A program made the position numbers and the translations under genes. From Clostridia bacterium (GTDB lineage: Bacteria; Bacillota; Clostridia; Caldicoprobacterales; Caldicoprobacteraceae): 64,000 bases of DNA. The DNA is taken from assembly GCA_017577715.1 (NCBI GenBank), contig PKRC01000005.1, forward strand, positions 62,001 to 126,000, in the 5' to 3' direction. The notes under the pieces were generated by a model, which saw only the letters and a program-made list of their open reading frames with translations, was not told the origin of the DNA and made no database searches. Each line of letters begins with the position of its first letter. Positions within the stretch are counted from its first letter, which is position 1. Positions 52,744 through 62,047 of the stretch are shown in pieces.

Positions 52744-55206
52744 TCACTCCTTATAATTCCTGTAGGCCGCACACACCTCATTATCCATAAGCACCAGCAC
52801 AGCCGCCTCTCCCGTCCCATCCCTTTCGGTTATGGGAATCGATTCGGTGTTCACCCTGCTCACCGTGCCATCCTTCTGTTGTAGTATGACCTCATACGGG
52901 TCTTTCACATAAAAGGCAGCAATAAGGTGGCTTCCGTTGGACTTACCCTTGGTAAAGCGTATGGTCCTAAAACCTACGCCACCTCTGCCCTGGGGTTGAT
53001 AGTCAACCAGCAGGGTGCGCTTGACAAAACCCCTATCGGTAACCACCACCATCTCGCCTTCGTCATCCACCTCGCAGGCAAAGATCACCTGGTCATCCTC
53101 CTTAAGCCTTATGGCCTTTACGCCTTTTGCCGTCCTGCCCATCACCGGCACCTCATCTCCGTGAAAGCGTATGCTCATGCCCTGCCTGGTGATGAGCATG
53201 ACGTCTTTATCCCCTCGGGTCAGCTCAACGGCCACTACCCTATCGCCTTCATTGAGCCCGCAGGCCTGTATCCTGGTCTTTTTGGCATCGTACTCGGTAA
53301 GCGATGTTCTCTTTATCATGCCCAGAGCTGTATAGAACTGTACATATTGGCCTTCTGAAAACTCTTTAGTTGACAGCACCGCCACCGGCCTTTCCCCGCC
53401 CTCAAGGGAACTTATCAGCGTATGCAGCAGCACACCCCTGTCACGCCACTTCCCTTCAGGTATGGCGCTGCAGGATAAGGTATAACAGTTGCCCGCATCG
53501 GTAAATATGAGCACTTTGTGGTCGGTGGCCGATTCAACTACGAACTCCACATAATCCCCGTCACCGGTTTCGACGCTTTCGACGTCCCGGCTGGAGCGGC
53601 TGTACGACTTGGCCGGAATCCTCTTTATATACTGATTATGGGAAAGGACGATAACCGCATCCTCCACGTGTATCAAATCCTCGGCGTTTATCTCGGCTTC
53701 CTTGATATCCTCAATTATCTCCGTCCTGCGGGGATCCGCATATTTTTCCTTTATCTCTAGCAGCTCTTTTTTGATCACCTTGATCAATGCCTGTTCCGAT
53801 GAGAGTATATTCTCCAGCTTCTTTATCTGCTTTACCAAATCCTCATATTCCTTCTTGAGATTGGATATCTCAAGGCCGGTGAGCCTTTGAAGCCTCATGT
53901 CAAGTATTGCCTGAGCCTGAACATCGGTCAACTGAAACTCATCCATCAACCTCTGTTTCGCCTTACCGGGATTCTCGGATGAGCGTATGATGGCTATGAC
54001 CTTATCTATATTCTGTATGGCCACCATGAGCCCTTCCAGTACATGCTGCCGCGCCCTGGCCCTATCAAGCTCAAACCTGGTCCGACGAGTTACCACATCC
54101 TTTTGATGGCGAATGTAATAGTCTATAATAGCTTTAAGCCCAAGCTGTTGGGGTTTACCGTCGGCTATCACCACCATGTTGACCCCAAAGGTCACCTGTA
54201 GCTCGGAGTATTTATAGAGATAGTTAAGCACCTTCTCAGGGTCGGCATCCTTCTTAAGCTCTATGACTGCACGTATGCCCTGCCTGTCGGATTCGTCCCG
54301 TATGTCTGCAATGGCCGATAGTACCCCCTTTTTCTCCTCGCTCAGCCGCAATATCTTTTCCAGCAGTGCTGCCTTGTTGACCTGGTAGGGCAACTCCTTG
54401 ATGACCAGCAGTTTCTTGCCCCCGGAGGCGTTCTCTATCTCCACCTTTGCTCGCAAGTAAAACTTGCCGTGCCCCGTCTCGTAAGCCTTCCTTATCTCAT
54501 CCTTGCCTATTATAATCCCGCCTGTGGGGAAATCGGGCCCCGGAATGATTTTCATCAGCTCGTCCAGCGAAATATCAGGGTTTTCCATCTGGGCTATTAC
54601 CGCATCTATAGCCTCGCCCAGATTATGTGGAGGAATATTTGTGGCCATGCCCACAGCTATGCCCGAAGCGCCGTTGACCAATACGTTGGGGAATCGGCAC
54701 GGCAGCATGTCGGGCTCCTTTAGAGTATCATCAAAGTTCAGGCTGAACTTCACAGTATCCTTATCGATATCCCTCAGCATCTCCAACGCCAAAGGCGTGA
54801 GGCGCGCCTCGGTATAGCGCATTGCGGCCGCCGTATCTCCGTCGATGGAACCGAAGTTGCCATGCCCATCCACCAGCAAGGCCCTCATGTTGAAATCCTG
54901 CGCCATCCTCACCATTGCGTCGTAAACCGAGGCATCACCGTGAGGGTGATACTTGCCGAGGGTATCGCCCACAATTCTGGCAGACTTACGATGCGGCTTA
55001 TCAGGGGTGAGCCCCAGCTCATACATGGTATAGAGTATCCTCCGCTGCACCGGCTTGAGGCCATCCTCCACCCTGGGCAGCGCCCGTTCCATTATGACGT
55101 ATTCGGCATAAGGCAGTATGGACTCATGCATGACCTCTTCAAGGGGTTTTTGAATCACGTTATCCTGATTTTGTATAAATTCGTTATCCACCCTTTTCGG
55201 CGCCAT
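52744..55206 (-). CDS. parC: Type IIA DNA topoisomerase subunit A (ParC-type)
   Basis: The DNA-cleaving subunit. At 820 aa it has the winged-helix breakage domain with PRVEDGLKPVQRRILY, the quinolone region KYHPHGDASVYDAMVRMAQ and the active tyrosine in AAMRYTEARL, followed by a coiled coil and a six-bladed beta-pinwheel. The gyrase-defining GyrA box (QRRGGKG) is not found in the first blade; the equivalent stretch reads SYSRSSRDVESVETG. This favours a topoisomerase IV-like decatenase rather than gyrase. It lies seven bases after the partner subunit gene. The main gyrase genes are presumably near oriC, outside this window. Confidence 0.88.
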   Translation of the reverse strand: MAPKRVDNEFIQNQDNVIQKPLEEVMHESILPYAEYVIMERALPRVEDGLKPVQRRILYTMYELGLTPDKPHRKSARIVGDTLGKYHPHGDASVYDAMVRMAQDFNMRALLVDGHGNFGSIDGDTAAAMRYTEARLTPLALEMLRDIDKDTVKFSLNFDDTLKEPDMLPCRFPNVLVNGASGIAVGMATNIPPHNLGEAIDAVIAQMENPDISLDELMKIIPGPDFPTGGIIIGKDEIRKAYETGHGKFYLRAKVEIENASGGKKLLVIKELPYQVNKAALLEKILRLSEEKKGVLSAIADIRDESDRQGIRAVIELKKDADPEKVLNYLYKYSELQVTFGVNMVVIADGKPQQLGLKAIIDYYIRHQKDVVTRRTRFELDRARARQHVLEGLMVAIQNIDKVIAIIRSSENPGKAKQRLMDEFQLTDVQAQAILDMRLQRLTGLEISNLKKEYEDLVKQIKKLENILSSEQALIKVIKKELLEIKEKYADPRRTEIIEDIKEAEINAEDLIHVEDAVIVLSHNQYIKRIPAKSYSRSSRDVESVETGDGDYVEFVVESATDHKVLIFTDAGNCYTLSCSAIPEGKWRDRGVLLHTLISSLEGGERPVAVLSTKEFSEGQYVQFYTALGMIKRTSLTEYDAKKTRIQACGLNEGDRVVAVELTRGDKDVMLITRQGMSIRFHGDEVPVMGRTAKGVKAIRLKEDDQVIFACEVDDEGEMVVVTDRGFVKRTLLVDYQPQGRGGVGFRTIRFTKGKSNGSHLIAAFYVKDPYEVILQQKDGTVSRVNTESIPITERDGTGEAAVLVLMDNEVCAAYRNYKE

Positions 55207-55213
55207 ACTTCAA

Positions 55214-57166
55214 CTACACTCCCATCTCCTGCAAAACGTCTACTTTATTGAAATTGGCATAAGCGCATATATATTCCTTGCGCGGCTGTACCTTGTCCCC
55301 CATCAAAATGGTGACCAACCTGTCGGCCTCGGCGGCATCCTCCACCGTCACCTGGATTATCTTCCTCTTTTTAGGGTTCATTGTGGTCTCCCACAGCTGC
55401 TCAGGGTTCATCTCCCCCAAGCCCTTATAGCGCTGTATGGTGTACTTCTTGCCCATATCCTTAACTACCTTCCTTAGCTCATCATCATTGTAAACGTATA
55501 CTTCCCTTTTCCCATCGGTAACCCTGTACAGCGGCGGCAAGCCGATGTACAGATGTCCATTGGTGATGAGTTCCTTCATATATCGGAAAAAGAAGGTCAA
55601 TAAGATGGCCCTTATATGTGCCCCATCCTGATCGGCATCGGACAGTATGATCACTTTATGATACCTCAAATTGGCTAAATTGAAATCCTGGCCAATGCCC
55701 GTCCCCAATGCGGATATGATGGTAGCAAACTCCTCGTTGCTCAGCACCTGATCCAGCCTCTTCTTCTCGGCGTTAAGCGGCTTTCCGCGCAGAGGCAGTA
55801 TAGCCTGAAATCTCCTGTCCCTTCCCTGCTTGGCCGACCCGCCGGCCGATTCGCCTTCTACAATAAACAGCTCGTTTAGTCTGGGATCCCTGCCGGTACA
55901 GCTGGCCAGCTTGCCAACTAAGGGCGCTCCCTCCAGGCTGCTCTTCTTTCGCTCAATTTCCCGGGCCTTCCTGGCCGCTTCTCTCACTTTAGCCGCCTTT
56001 ATGGCCTTTTCTATGATCAGCTTGGCCGTCTCTCCATTGGCTGGCTGTTCAAGGTAATAGCTCAGCTGTTCGGAGACGATAGCCTCTATGGCCGTCCTCG
56101 CTTCGGTATTGCCCAGCTTGGTCTTGGTCTGCCCTTCAAACTGCACGTTGTTCATCTTAAGAGAAATAACCGCGGTGATGCCTTCGCGGAAGTCCTCCCC
56201 AGAAAGATTGGGGTCCTTCTCCTTTAAATAATTGTGCTTCCTGGCGTATTCGTTCAAGACCTTGGTGAGAGCTGATTTAAACCCCGTCTCGTGGGTGCCC
56301 CCCTCAGTGGTGGGGATGTTGTTGACATACGAAAATATGCTCTCGGTATAGGAGTCGGTATACTGTATGGCAATTTGGACGAATATACCGTCTTTTTCCC
56401 CCTCCATATATATGATATCTTCATGAAGCACATTTTTATCCTCATTGAGATACTTTACAAAATCGACAACGCCGCCGTCATAGCAATAAACGCGCTTGCT
56501 GGCATCCGGTACCCGCTCATCGCAAAACTCTATGGTCACTCCGCCATTCAAATAGGCCAGCTCTCTAAGCCGCCTTGAAACGATATCCGCATTCATGCGC
56601 ACGTCTTCAAATATGCGATCATCCGGAAGAAATCTCACCTTGGTGCCCGTCCCGGTAGCGTTGCCTATAACTTCCAGGGGAGTAACGGGCTTGCCCGCAA
56701 TGACCTTCTTAAGCTGCGGGTCATATACGCTTTCAAACCTCTGTCGATAAAGCTTTCCGTTCCTCTTTACCTCCACTTCCAGCCATCGCGACAAGGCGTT
56801 TACCACCGATGCCCCCACGCCGTGCAAGCCTCCCGAGAAGCGGTAGTTTTCGTTGTTGAACTTGCCACCGGCATGGAGGCGGGTGAATATCACCTCCACC
56901 CCAGGTATGCCCAAGGTGGGATGTATCTCCACCGGGATACCCCTGCCATCATCCTCTACCGTTACGCTGTTATCCTGGTGTATGGTAACCGAAATCCTGG
57001 TTGCAAAGCCGTTGGCCGCTTCATCGATGGCATTATCAACGATCTCCCAAAGGAGATGATGAAGGCCCCGCTGGCCGGTCGAGCCGATATACATCCCCGG
57101 CCGCATGCGCACCGCATCAAGGCCTTCCAGTACCTGTATGCTACTGACACCGTAAGTTTGCCCCAT
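55214..57166 (-). CDS. parE: Type IIA DNA topoisomerase subunit B (ParE-type)
   Basis: The ATPase subunit, 650 aa. GHKL ATP-binding motifs EIVDNAIDEA, DDGRGIP and GGLHGVGASVVNALS are in the first 130 residues. The TOPRIM domain has EGESAGGSAKQGRDRR, PLRGKPLNAE and DADQDGAHI. The C-terminal IQRYKGLGEMNPEQLWETT is complete. The length without the gammaproteobacterial GyrB insert fits either GyrB or ParE of Firmicutes; the partner's missing GyrA box argues for ParE. Its promoter carries a LexA box. Confidence 0.9.
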   Translation of the reverse strand: MGQTYGVSSIQVLEGLDAVRMRPGMYIGSTGQRGLHHLLWEIVDNAIDEAANGFATRISVTIHQDNSVTVEDDGRGIPVEIHPTLGIPGVEVIFTRLHAGGKFNNENYRFSGGLHGVGASVVNALSRWLEVEVKRNGKLYRQRFESVYDPQLKKVIAGKPVTPLEVIGNATGTGTKVRFLPDDRIFEDVRMNADIVSRRLRELAYLNGGVTIEFCDERVPDASKRVYCYDGGVVDFVKYLNEDKNVLHEDIIYMEGEKDGIFVQIAIQYTDSYTESIFSYVNNIPTTEGGTHETGFKSALTKVLNEYARKHNYLKEKDPNLSGEDFREGITAVISLKMNNVQFEGQTKTKLGNTEARTAIEAIVSEQLSYYLEQPANGETAKLIIEKAIKAAKVREAARKAREIERKKSSLEGAPLVGKLASCTGRDPRLNELFIVEGESAGGSAKQGRDRRFQAILPLRGKPLNAEKKRLDQVLSNEEFATIISALGTGIGQDFNLANLRYHKVIILSDADQDGAHIRAILLTFFFRYMKELITNGHLYIGLPPLYRVTDGKREVYVYNDDELRKVVKDMGKKYTIQRYKGLGEMNPEQLWETTMNPKKRKIIQVTVEDAAEADRLVTILMGDKVQPRKEYICAYANFNKVDVLQEMGV

Positions 57167-57182
57167 TACAACCCTCCTGTAA

Positions 57183-57196
57183 AGAACATATGTTCG
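57183..57196 (-). promoter_or_regulatory. LexA (SOS) box upstream of parE
   Basis: Minus-strand CGAACATATGTTCT matches the Firmicute SOS box (CGAAC-N4-GTTYG) at all positions except the last. It lies between the promoter and the parE start codon, where LexA would block transcription. Confidence 0.75.
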
Positions 57197-57208
57197 ATTT
57201 TGAATACT

Positions 57209-57237
57209 ATTATATCATTCTTTTATCTATATTGCAA
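57209..57237 (-). promoter_or_regulatory. Sigma-A promoter for parE-parC
   Basis: Minus-strand TTGCAA (57237-57232), 17-base spacer, perfect TATAAT (57214-57209), about 45 bases before the start codon. Confidence 0.75.
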
Positions 57238-57311
57238 AACCATATGCCACATATATGCCCCTGAAACTTCATCTTCCCCGGACATTTACCTCAACTCGAG
57301 CCCCTTTGGCG

Positions 57312-58052
57312 TCATCCCACCACATAGGACAATACCTTGCCTATGCTGTCGTGTATAACTATGTTGGCCTTATAATCATAAGGCGTTGACGTTTTGTTGA
57401 TGAGTATCAGCTTATTGCCTCTATAATAGTCCACCAGCCCGGCAGCAGGATATACCACCAGGGAAGTACCTCCCACTATCAGCACATCGGCATTGGAAAC
57501 GTAGTGCATGGCCTTATACAGTACGTCCATGTCCAGGCTCTCTTCGTAGAGCACCACGTCAGGCCTTACCATCCCGCCACACTTTTCGCATTTGGGAACC
57601 AGTTCTTTGCTGTCCATCACATAATCCAGGTCGTAATTCTGTCCACATTTCATGCAGTAATTCCTATGGATGGAGCCATGAAGCTCCAGCACGTTTTTGC
57701 TTCCCGCCATCTGATGCAGCCCATCTATGTTCTGGGTTATGACCGCTTTGAGCTTCCCCTGCTCTTCCAACTTTGCCAAGGCGATGTGTGCCGCGTTGGG
57801 CTTTGCATCCCTGTATACCATCTTGCTCTTGTAAAACTCAAAAAACTCTTCAGGGTGTCTGATAAAAAAGCTGTGGCTCAACATTACCTCTGGGGGGTAT
57901 GACGTCTTTTGACTAGTGCTATATAGCCCCGACGCGCTTCTGAAATCAGGTATGTTGCTCTCAGTAGATACCCCCGCTCCGCCAAAGAAGACTATATTAT
58001 CGCTCCCCTCAACAATTTTTTTGAGCTCGTCCAACTTTTTAGATTCATCCAC
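57312..58052 (-). CDS. NAD-dependent protein deacylase (sirtuin)
   Basis: A 246-residue Sir2-family enzyme that removes acyl groups from lysines using NAD. Motifs: GGAGVSTESNIPDFRS (NAD pocket, about 24-39), TQNIDGLH (about 105-112), catalytic His in ELHGS (about 123), a four-cysteine zinc site (CMKCG and CEKCG) and GGTSLVVYPAAG. All key residues are present. It starts at a GTG after GGTGAGGTG. It lies 145 bases upstream of the parE start on the same strand, with the parE promoter in between. Confidence 0.94.
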   Translation of the reverse strand: MDESKKLDELKKIVEGSDNIVFFGGAGVSTESNIPDFRSASGLYSTSQKTSYPPEVMLSHSFFIRHPEEFFEFYKSKMVYRDAKPNAAHIALAKLEEQGKLKAVITQNIDGLHQMAGSKNVLELHGSIHRNYCMKCGQNYDLDYVMDSKELVPKCEKCGGMVRPDVVLYEESLDMDVLYKAMHYVSNADVLIVGGTSLVVYPAAGLVDYYRGNKLILINKTSTPYDYKANIVIHDSIGKVLSYVVG

Positions 58053-58158
58053 GGCACCTCACCCTTTCTAAAGAAAAAGGATTTAAAACCTCTTAACATA
58101 TGTATTATAGCATCTTGCTGCACATTTTACCATAAACGCCATTAAATCGGTAAAATAA

Positions 58159-58189
58159 AAAGGGATTTTCATCAAAGAAAATCCCCTTT
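58159..58189 (-). terminator. Terminator after degV
   Basis: AAAGGGATTTTC / GAAAATCCCCTTT stem with a six-base loop and TTTTTATTTT on the minus strand, about 20 bases past the degV stop. Confidence 0.8.
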
Positions 58190-58207
58190 ACCGCGCTGAT
58201 AACTATC

Positions 58208-59056
58208 CTATTTCTCCAGGTAGAGTATGCCTACCGTGCCGGGGCCACAATGGCTTGATATAACCGCGCCTGCTGAGGTTATGCATACTTCTTTTGGATT
58301 GAGCTCGTTTTTCAGCTTCTCAGCAAGGTATTCCGCCCCTTCCGGGTAATCGGAATGTGTGACGAATATCCTCTCCAGGTCAATGTTCTTCCCGTCTCCT
58401 ACGTGATCTGCATAGAATAAATCCAGCACTTTCTTGTCCTTGCCCCTGTACTTTTCCCCTACAATCATTCCCCCATCCTTTACTATAATCTGGGGCTTGA
58501 TCTTTAACAGAGTTCCTGCAATCATCTGAAGGGAGGTACACCTTCCTCCCATGTGGAGGTATTTAAGGGTGCTTATAACAAAACTGGTGCGCACTTTGGG
58601 TACCAGCGCGTTTATCTTTTCTACTATTTCCTGTGCTTCCATACCTTGCATGGCCAACTCTGCCGCTTTGATAGCCAGCAGCCCAATCCCGGTGGACAGA
58701 TTTTGAGAATCGACTACGTATACCCTGCCCGGTTCAAATTCGTTGGCTGCAATGGAAGCATTTTGAATAGTTGCCGATAGCCTGGACGAAATTCCTACAA
58801 AAATGACATCATAACCTTGCTCTATCCATGGCTCAAAAGCATTAACAAAGTCCTGTATAGGTACTGCAGCCGTCTTGGGCAAAGTCTGAAACTCTTCCAC
58901 CATTTTGTAAAGCTGTGCAGTAGTTATATCCACTCCATCTCGATAGCTATTATCTCCCATGGTCACGTAAAGGGGAATCACAGAGATATTAAAAGCCTCA
59001 AGCTGCTGGGGAGAAAGGTCGGCCGTGCTATCGACAAATACCTTAACCCTATTCAC
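58208..59056 (-). CDS. DegV family fatty-acid-binding protein
   Basis: A 282-residue DegV/FakB-fold protein that holds one fatty acid. The N-terminal DSTADLSP (about 9-16), mid-protein VDSQNLSTGIGLLAIKAAELA and LKYLHMGGRCTS, and the late SHCGPGTVGILY are characteristic. FakB proteins hand fatty acids to the kinase FakA, whose gene is at 10.4-12.0 kb in this window, so the two may work together; this is inferred from family. Own transcription unit with terminator. Confidence 0.93.
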   Translation of the reverse strand: MNRVKVFVDSTADLSPQQLEAFNISVIPLYVTMGDNSYRDGVDITTAQLYKMVEEFQTLPKTAAVPIQDFVNAFEPWIEQGYDVIFVGISSRLSATIQNASIAANEFEPGRVYVVDSQNLSTGIGLLAIKAAELAMQGMEAQEIVEKINALVPKVRTSFVISTLKYLHMGGRCTSLQMIAGTLLKIKPQIIVKDGGMIVGEKYRGKDKKVLDLFYADHVGDGKNIDLERIFVTHSDYPEGAEYLAEKLKNELNPKEVCITSAGAVISSHCGPGTVGILYLEK

Positions 59057-59154
59057 TCAACAACCTCCTTTACATGGTTTTTGCCAAAAATAAAAAATCC
59101 ATACTTTGTACATAAAATATATTCTACGTAACTATAAAAAATCCTTTAAAAAGT

Positions 59155-59188
59155 AAAAGGACCTTTTATGGTAAAATAAGGTCCTTTT
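59155..59188 (-). terminator. Terminator after ykuS
   Basis: AAAAGGACCTT / AAGGTCCTTTT 11-bp stem followed by a T-rich stretch on the minus strand. Confidence 0.8.
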
Positions 59189-59217
59189 ATACTCTAAAAG
59201 CATCCACTTTCTGACAT

Positions 59218-59475
59218 TTAATGTAATGTGCACTCTATTGCTTCTTTTATTTCCTCAGGAGTCTTCCCGCTGGCCTCTATAAACGGCACATTGACCCTGG
59301 TATTTTGAATGCCCATGACGTTATTATTAAGCCCGGTAAACACCACCGCATCAAAACCGTCGAAGAAATCGCTGCGGTTTTTCTGGCTGGTGTCAAATTC
59401 AAACACCCGATAACCTGCGCTTTTTAGATAATTGATCACATGGGTCAGGCCTTTCTGTACCGCAATGTTTTTCAT
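59218..59475 (-). CDS. UPF0180/YkuS family protein
   Basis: A small 85-residue protein of unknown function, common in spore-forming Firmicutes. The pattern IAVQKGLTHVINYLKSAGY at the start, FDAVVFTGLNNNVMGIQ in the middle and IEASGKTPEEIKEAIE near the end fits the family. I use the ATG at 59475 about ten bases after GAGGAGG; an open frame extends 13 codons upstream over the ribosome binding site. Confidence 0.88.
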   Translation of the reverse strand: MKNIAVQKGLTHVINYLKSAGYRVFEFDTSQKNRSDFFDGFDAVVFTGLNNNVMGIQNTRVNVPFIEASGKTPEEIKEAIECTLH

Positions 59476-59585
59476 AGCCACACAACCTCCTCCTCGACAT
59501 TTATTATTTGTCAAAGGCTTTACCTATATACAGCGTGAGGCTCAAAACACCGCGGTACATAAATTGTCAAGAGGCCGAAATAAAA

Positions 59586-59607
59586 TTGAGATGTAAAAAC
59601 ATCTCAA
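59586..59607 (-). terminator. Second hairpin downstream of rnpB
   Basis: TTGAGATGT / ACATCTCAA perfect 9-bp stem followed on the minus strand by TTTTATTT. It may be a backup terminator for rnpB. Confidence 0.55.
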
Positions 59608-59630
59608 CAAAAAATAAATAATAAGCATAT

Positions 59631-59657
59631 AAAAGCAAAAGCCCGCCTCATGGCGGG
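59631..59657 (-). terminator. Terminator of rnpB
   Basis: CCCGCC / GGCGGG stem with a CATGA-type loop, followed by TTTTGCTTTT on the minus strand, about 12 bases after the RNA. Confidence 0.8.
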
Positions 59658-59668
59658 ATTTTTGTACA

Positions 59669-60038
59669 TGTGAGCAAGTCTGTAAGCCGAGTTCTGTCGA
59701 GGGCGATCATCTATCTAGGCCTACTGTTGCCAGATAGGCTCAAGCGACCTTACCCGGGACGTGGCGGGCCACCACATTATATCCCCTATTCGGTCTTACT
59801 CCAGGTGGGGTTTACAGAGCCAATCCAGTCGCCTGGATTGCTGGTGAGCTCTTACCTCACCTTTCCACCCTTACCCAGCATTTGAGCACAAAGCCCAATG
59901 CCAGGCGGTCTATTTCTGTTGCACTTTCCTTGGAGTCGCCTCCACTGGGTATTACCCAGCACCCTGCCCTGTGGAGCTCGGACTTTCCTCAGCTGCATTT
60001 TTATGACCTGCAGCCGCGATCGCCCGACTTACTCACAT
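59669..60038 (-). ncRNA. rnpB: RNase P RNA
   Basis: Catalytic RNA that trims the 5' ends of tRNA precursors. The ends pair as helix P1 (GTGAGTAAGTC at the 5' end, GACTTGCTCAC at the 3' end). Near the 5' end GTCGGGCGATCGCGGCTGC begins the core, with conserved GAGGAAAGTCCGAGCTCC just after. Near the 3' end CTCGACAGAACTCGGCTTAC completes the conserved core. Length is about 370 bases. Ends are accurate to a few bases. Confidence 0.95.
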
Positions 60039-60094
60039 GCTCTATGTCATTTGCGCAATATATAATAACACGGATCAAGGACTTTGTCAAACCA

Positions 60095-60835
60095 TCAAAC
60101 GGCGCTCTTAGCATCACCATCTGCCTTATTGCCCCAATACAAAATGCGGCCGCAGTTTTCACACTCTATAATATCGTCTCCCTTTTTTAGCCTTTCGATG
60201 ACCAGCGCCGCCAAACTCATATTACAACCACCACAGCAGCTCTGCTCCACCATGACTACTGCAATACCTCGGCTCTTCTTAAGCCTGTTATACCTTTTTA
60301 TAAGTTCGGGGTCAAGCTTACTTTTGAGCTCGCTCTTCTGTTGTTTGACTTCCTCATATTCCTTTTGGATGGTCGAGACCTCGCTGTCGTACTCCGCTTT
60401 GATGTCAGAATACTCTTTTTTTGCCTTTACCATACGAATACGTATCTCTTCCAGTTTTCCCGAAAGGTTTTGGATATCCTTAAGCAGGCCCTTTACCTCC
60501 TCCTCTTTCTTGGCGAGCTTTTCTTTCAACTCCACTGCAGCCTTTTGCATTTCTTCCAACTGCTTGACGCTTCGGACCCGCCCTCCTTCAACCTTATCAA
60601 CGTCGGATTTAAACGCCTTCAAAATATCCTCGTACTCATGATTGATCCGGTTCAATATGTGGTTTTTCTTTTCGGCTTCCTCGTTGAGCTTTACCAGGTT
60701 TTCTTGCTGCTGAACCAAATAGTTCTTAAGCTCAATCAATTTATTTCTCAAAGGAGAATTTTTCCTCATTTTTTCATATTTATCCAAGGTTAAATCGAGA
60801 TTCTGGTATTCCCACAACAGATCCAGCTGTCCCAT
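60095..60835 (-). CDS. Zinc-ribbon coiled-coil protein (C4-type)
   Basis: A 246-residue protein: long N-terminal antiparallel coiled coil (about 5-185), then a four-cysteine zinc ribbon (CCGGCNMSL and CENCGRILYW, about 201-236). Homologues are widespread next to nif3 and trmK, and are thought to bind nucleic acid, but the role is unknown. The ATG at 60835 is eight bases after AGGAGG; a GTG two codons earlier is too close. It lies 87 bases downstream of nif3. Confidence 0.9.
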   Translation of the reverse strand: MGQLDLLWEYQNLDLTLDKYEKMRKNSPLRNKLIELKNYLVQQQENLVKLNEEAEKKNHILNRINHEYEDILKAFKSDVDKVEGGRVRSVKQLEEMQKAAVELKEKLAKKEEEVKGLLKDIQNLSGKLEEIRIRMVKAKKEYSDIKAEYDSEVSTIQKEYEEVKQQKSELKSKLDPELIKRYNRLKKSRGIAVVMVEQSCCGGCNMSLAALVIERLKKGDDIIECENCGRILYWGNKADGDAKSAV

Positions 60836-60922
60836 TAGCACAACCTCCTTTCAACCTTCACACAAAGCCCTCGTCCCCGTCCGATCCGATAAATGTCTCA
60901 TAAAAAATTTAAAAGGGGCAAA

Positions 60923-62047
60923 CTACTTCCCCACCGTCTTATAGATATCAGCCATGGTTTCTGCAGCAAATACCTCTATGTCATATTGTAAAGCATCAAA
61001 AGATTTTTGTAAACGAGAAACTAACTCCTTCACGACAAAGACCTCGGTGGCATAATGCCCTGCAGCTATGGTAGCCATGCCCAGCTCCGCTGCAGCCTGG
61101 GCATCGTGATATTTCAGCTCTCCCGTCAAAAAGACCTGAGCACCGCTGCAATACGCCTTGTTTATCAAGCTGCCACCCGAACCGGCGCAAGTGGCCACCA
61201 CCTCTACTTCGTCGTCAACCCATCCTGCCACTTGAAGGCTTGAAACTCCTAAATCGTCACACACCTTCCCTATGAATTCTTCAAAAGTCATCCTGTGCGC
61301 CAGCCTCCCAATCCTCCCAAAGCCATGCTTCTTGACCCGGTTGGCCAATGGATATACGTCATAAGCCACTTCTTCATAAGGGTGAACCTGGAGCATGGCT
61401 TGGATGACCCTGTCCAGCTGGTTTGACAGGACCACCGTCTCCAGCCGGACCTCATGCACCTTCTCTAGGCGCCCCTGCTGACCGATATAAGGATTTGTGC
61501 CCTCAAGGGGCATAAATGTACCCGTCCCGTCAATCTGAAAGGTGCAATGGCTGTAATTGCCTATCCATCCTGCACCCGCCCGGGCCATGGCATCCATCAC
61601 GGCATCCTCGTGGCCTTTGGGAATAAACACCACTACCTTGTACAGCTTATCCCGTTGGTCAGCGCTCAAGACCCTGACATCCTGAAGCCCTAAGCGCGCG
61701 GCCAAAACATCATCCACTCCGCCGGCGGCTTTATCTAGATTGGTATGGGCACAGTAGACCGCTATGTTGTTGCCAACAAGAAGATATAGCAGGCGTTCCC
61801 TGCCAGTATCGCCGCGCAGGCTCTTTAGCTTTTCAAATATAACTGGGTGATGCGAGACGATCATGTCCACTCCTTTTTGTATGGCCTCATGGACTATGGC
61901 CTCGGTCACGTCCAGGCACACCATGACCCTCTGAACGCTGTCCTGCATCCTGCCTACCAGAAGGCCTACGTTGTCCCATTCCTCAGCCAGGTAAGGAGGA
62001 GCTATCTCCTCCATAACCTTTACCACCTGTTGCACCGTGTGAGCCAT
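60923..62047 (-). CDS. Nif3-like dinuclear metal center protein (YqfO type)
   Basis: A 374-residue protein of the Nif3 family, annotated in many genomes as GTP cyclohydrolase I type 2 without strong proof. The N- and C-terminal halves of the metal site show SHHPVIFEKLK (about 64-74), YCAHTNLDKAAGG, and later FLTGELKYHDAQ and AGHYATE. A PII-like domain (about 130-240) is inserted between them, as in YqfO. Its start overlaps the end of trmK by 28 bases, so translation is probably coupled. Confidence 0.93.
   Translation of the reverse strand: MAHTVQQVVKVMEEIAPPYLAEEWDNVGLLVGRMQDSVQRVMVCLDVTEAIVHEAIQKGVDMIVSHHPVIFEKLKSLRGDTGRERLLYLLVGNNIAVYCAHTNLDKAAGGVDDVLAARLGLQDVRVLSADQRDKLYKVVVFIPKGHEDAVMDAMARAGAGWIGNYSHCTFQIDGTGTFMPLEGTNPYIGQQGRLEKVHEVRLETVVLSNQLDRVIQAMLQVHPYEEVAYDVYPLANRVKKHGFGRIGRLAHRMTFEEFIGKVCDDLGVSSLQVAGWVDDEVEVVATCAGSGGSLINKAYCSGAQVFLTGELKYHDAQAAAELGMATIAAGHYATEVFVVKELVSRLQKSFDALQYDIEVFAAETMADIYKTVGK

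Noticed and set aside
52744..57166. DNA gyrase (gyrA/gyrB)
   Set aside because: No GyrA box in the A subunit and no oriC neighbours (dnaA, dnaN, recF); topoisomerase IV fits better, though the call is not certain.
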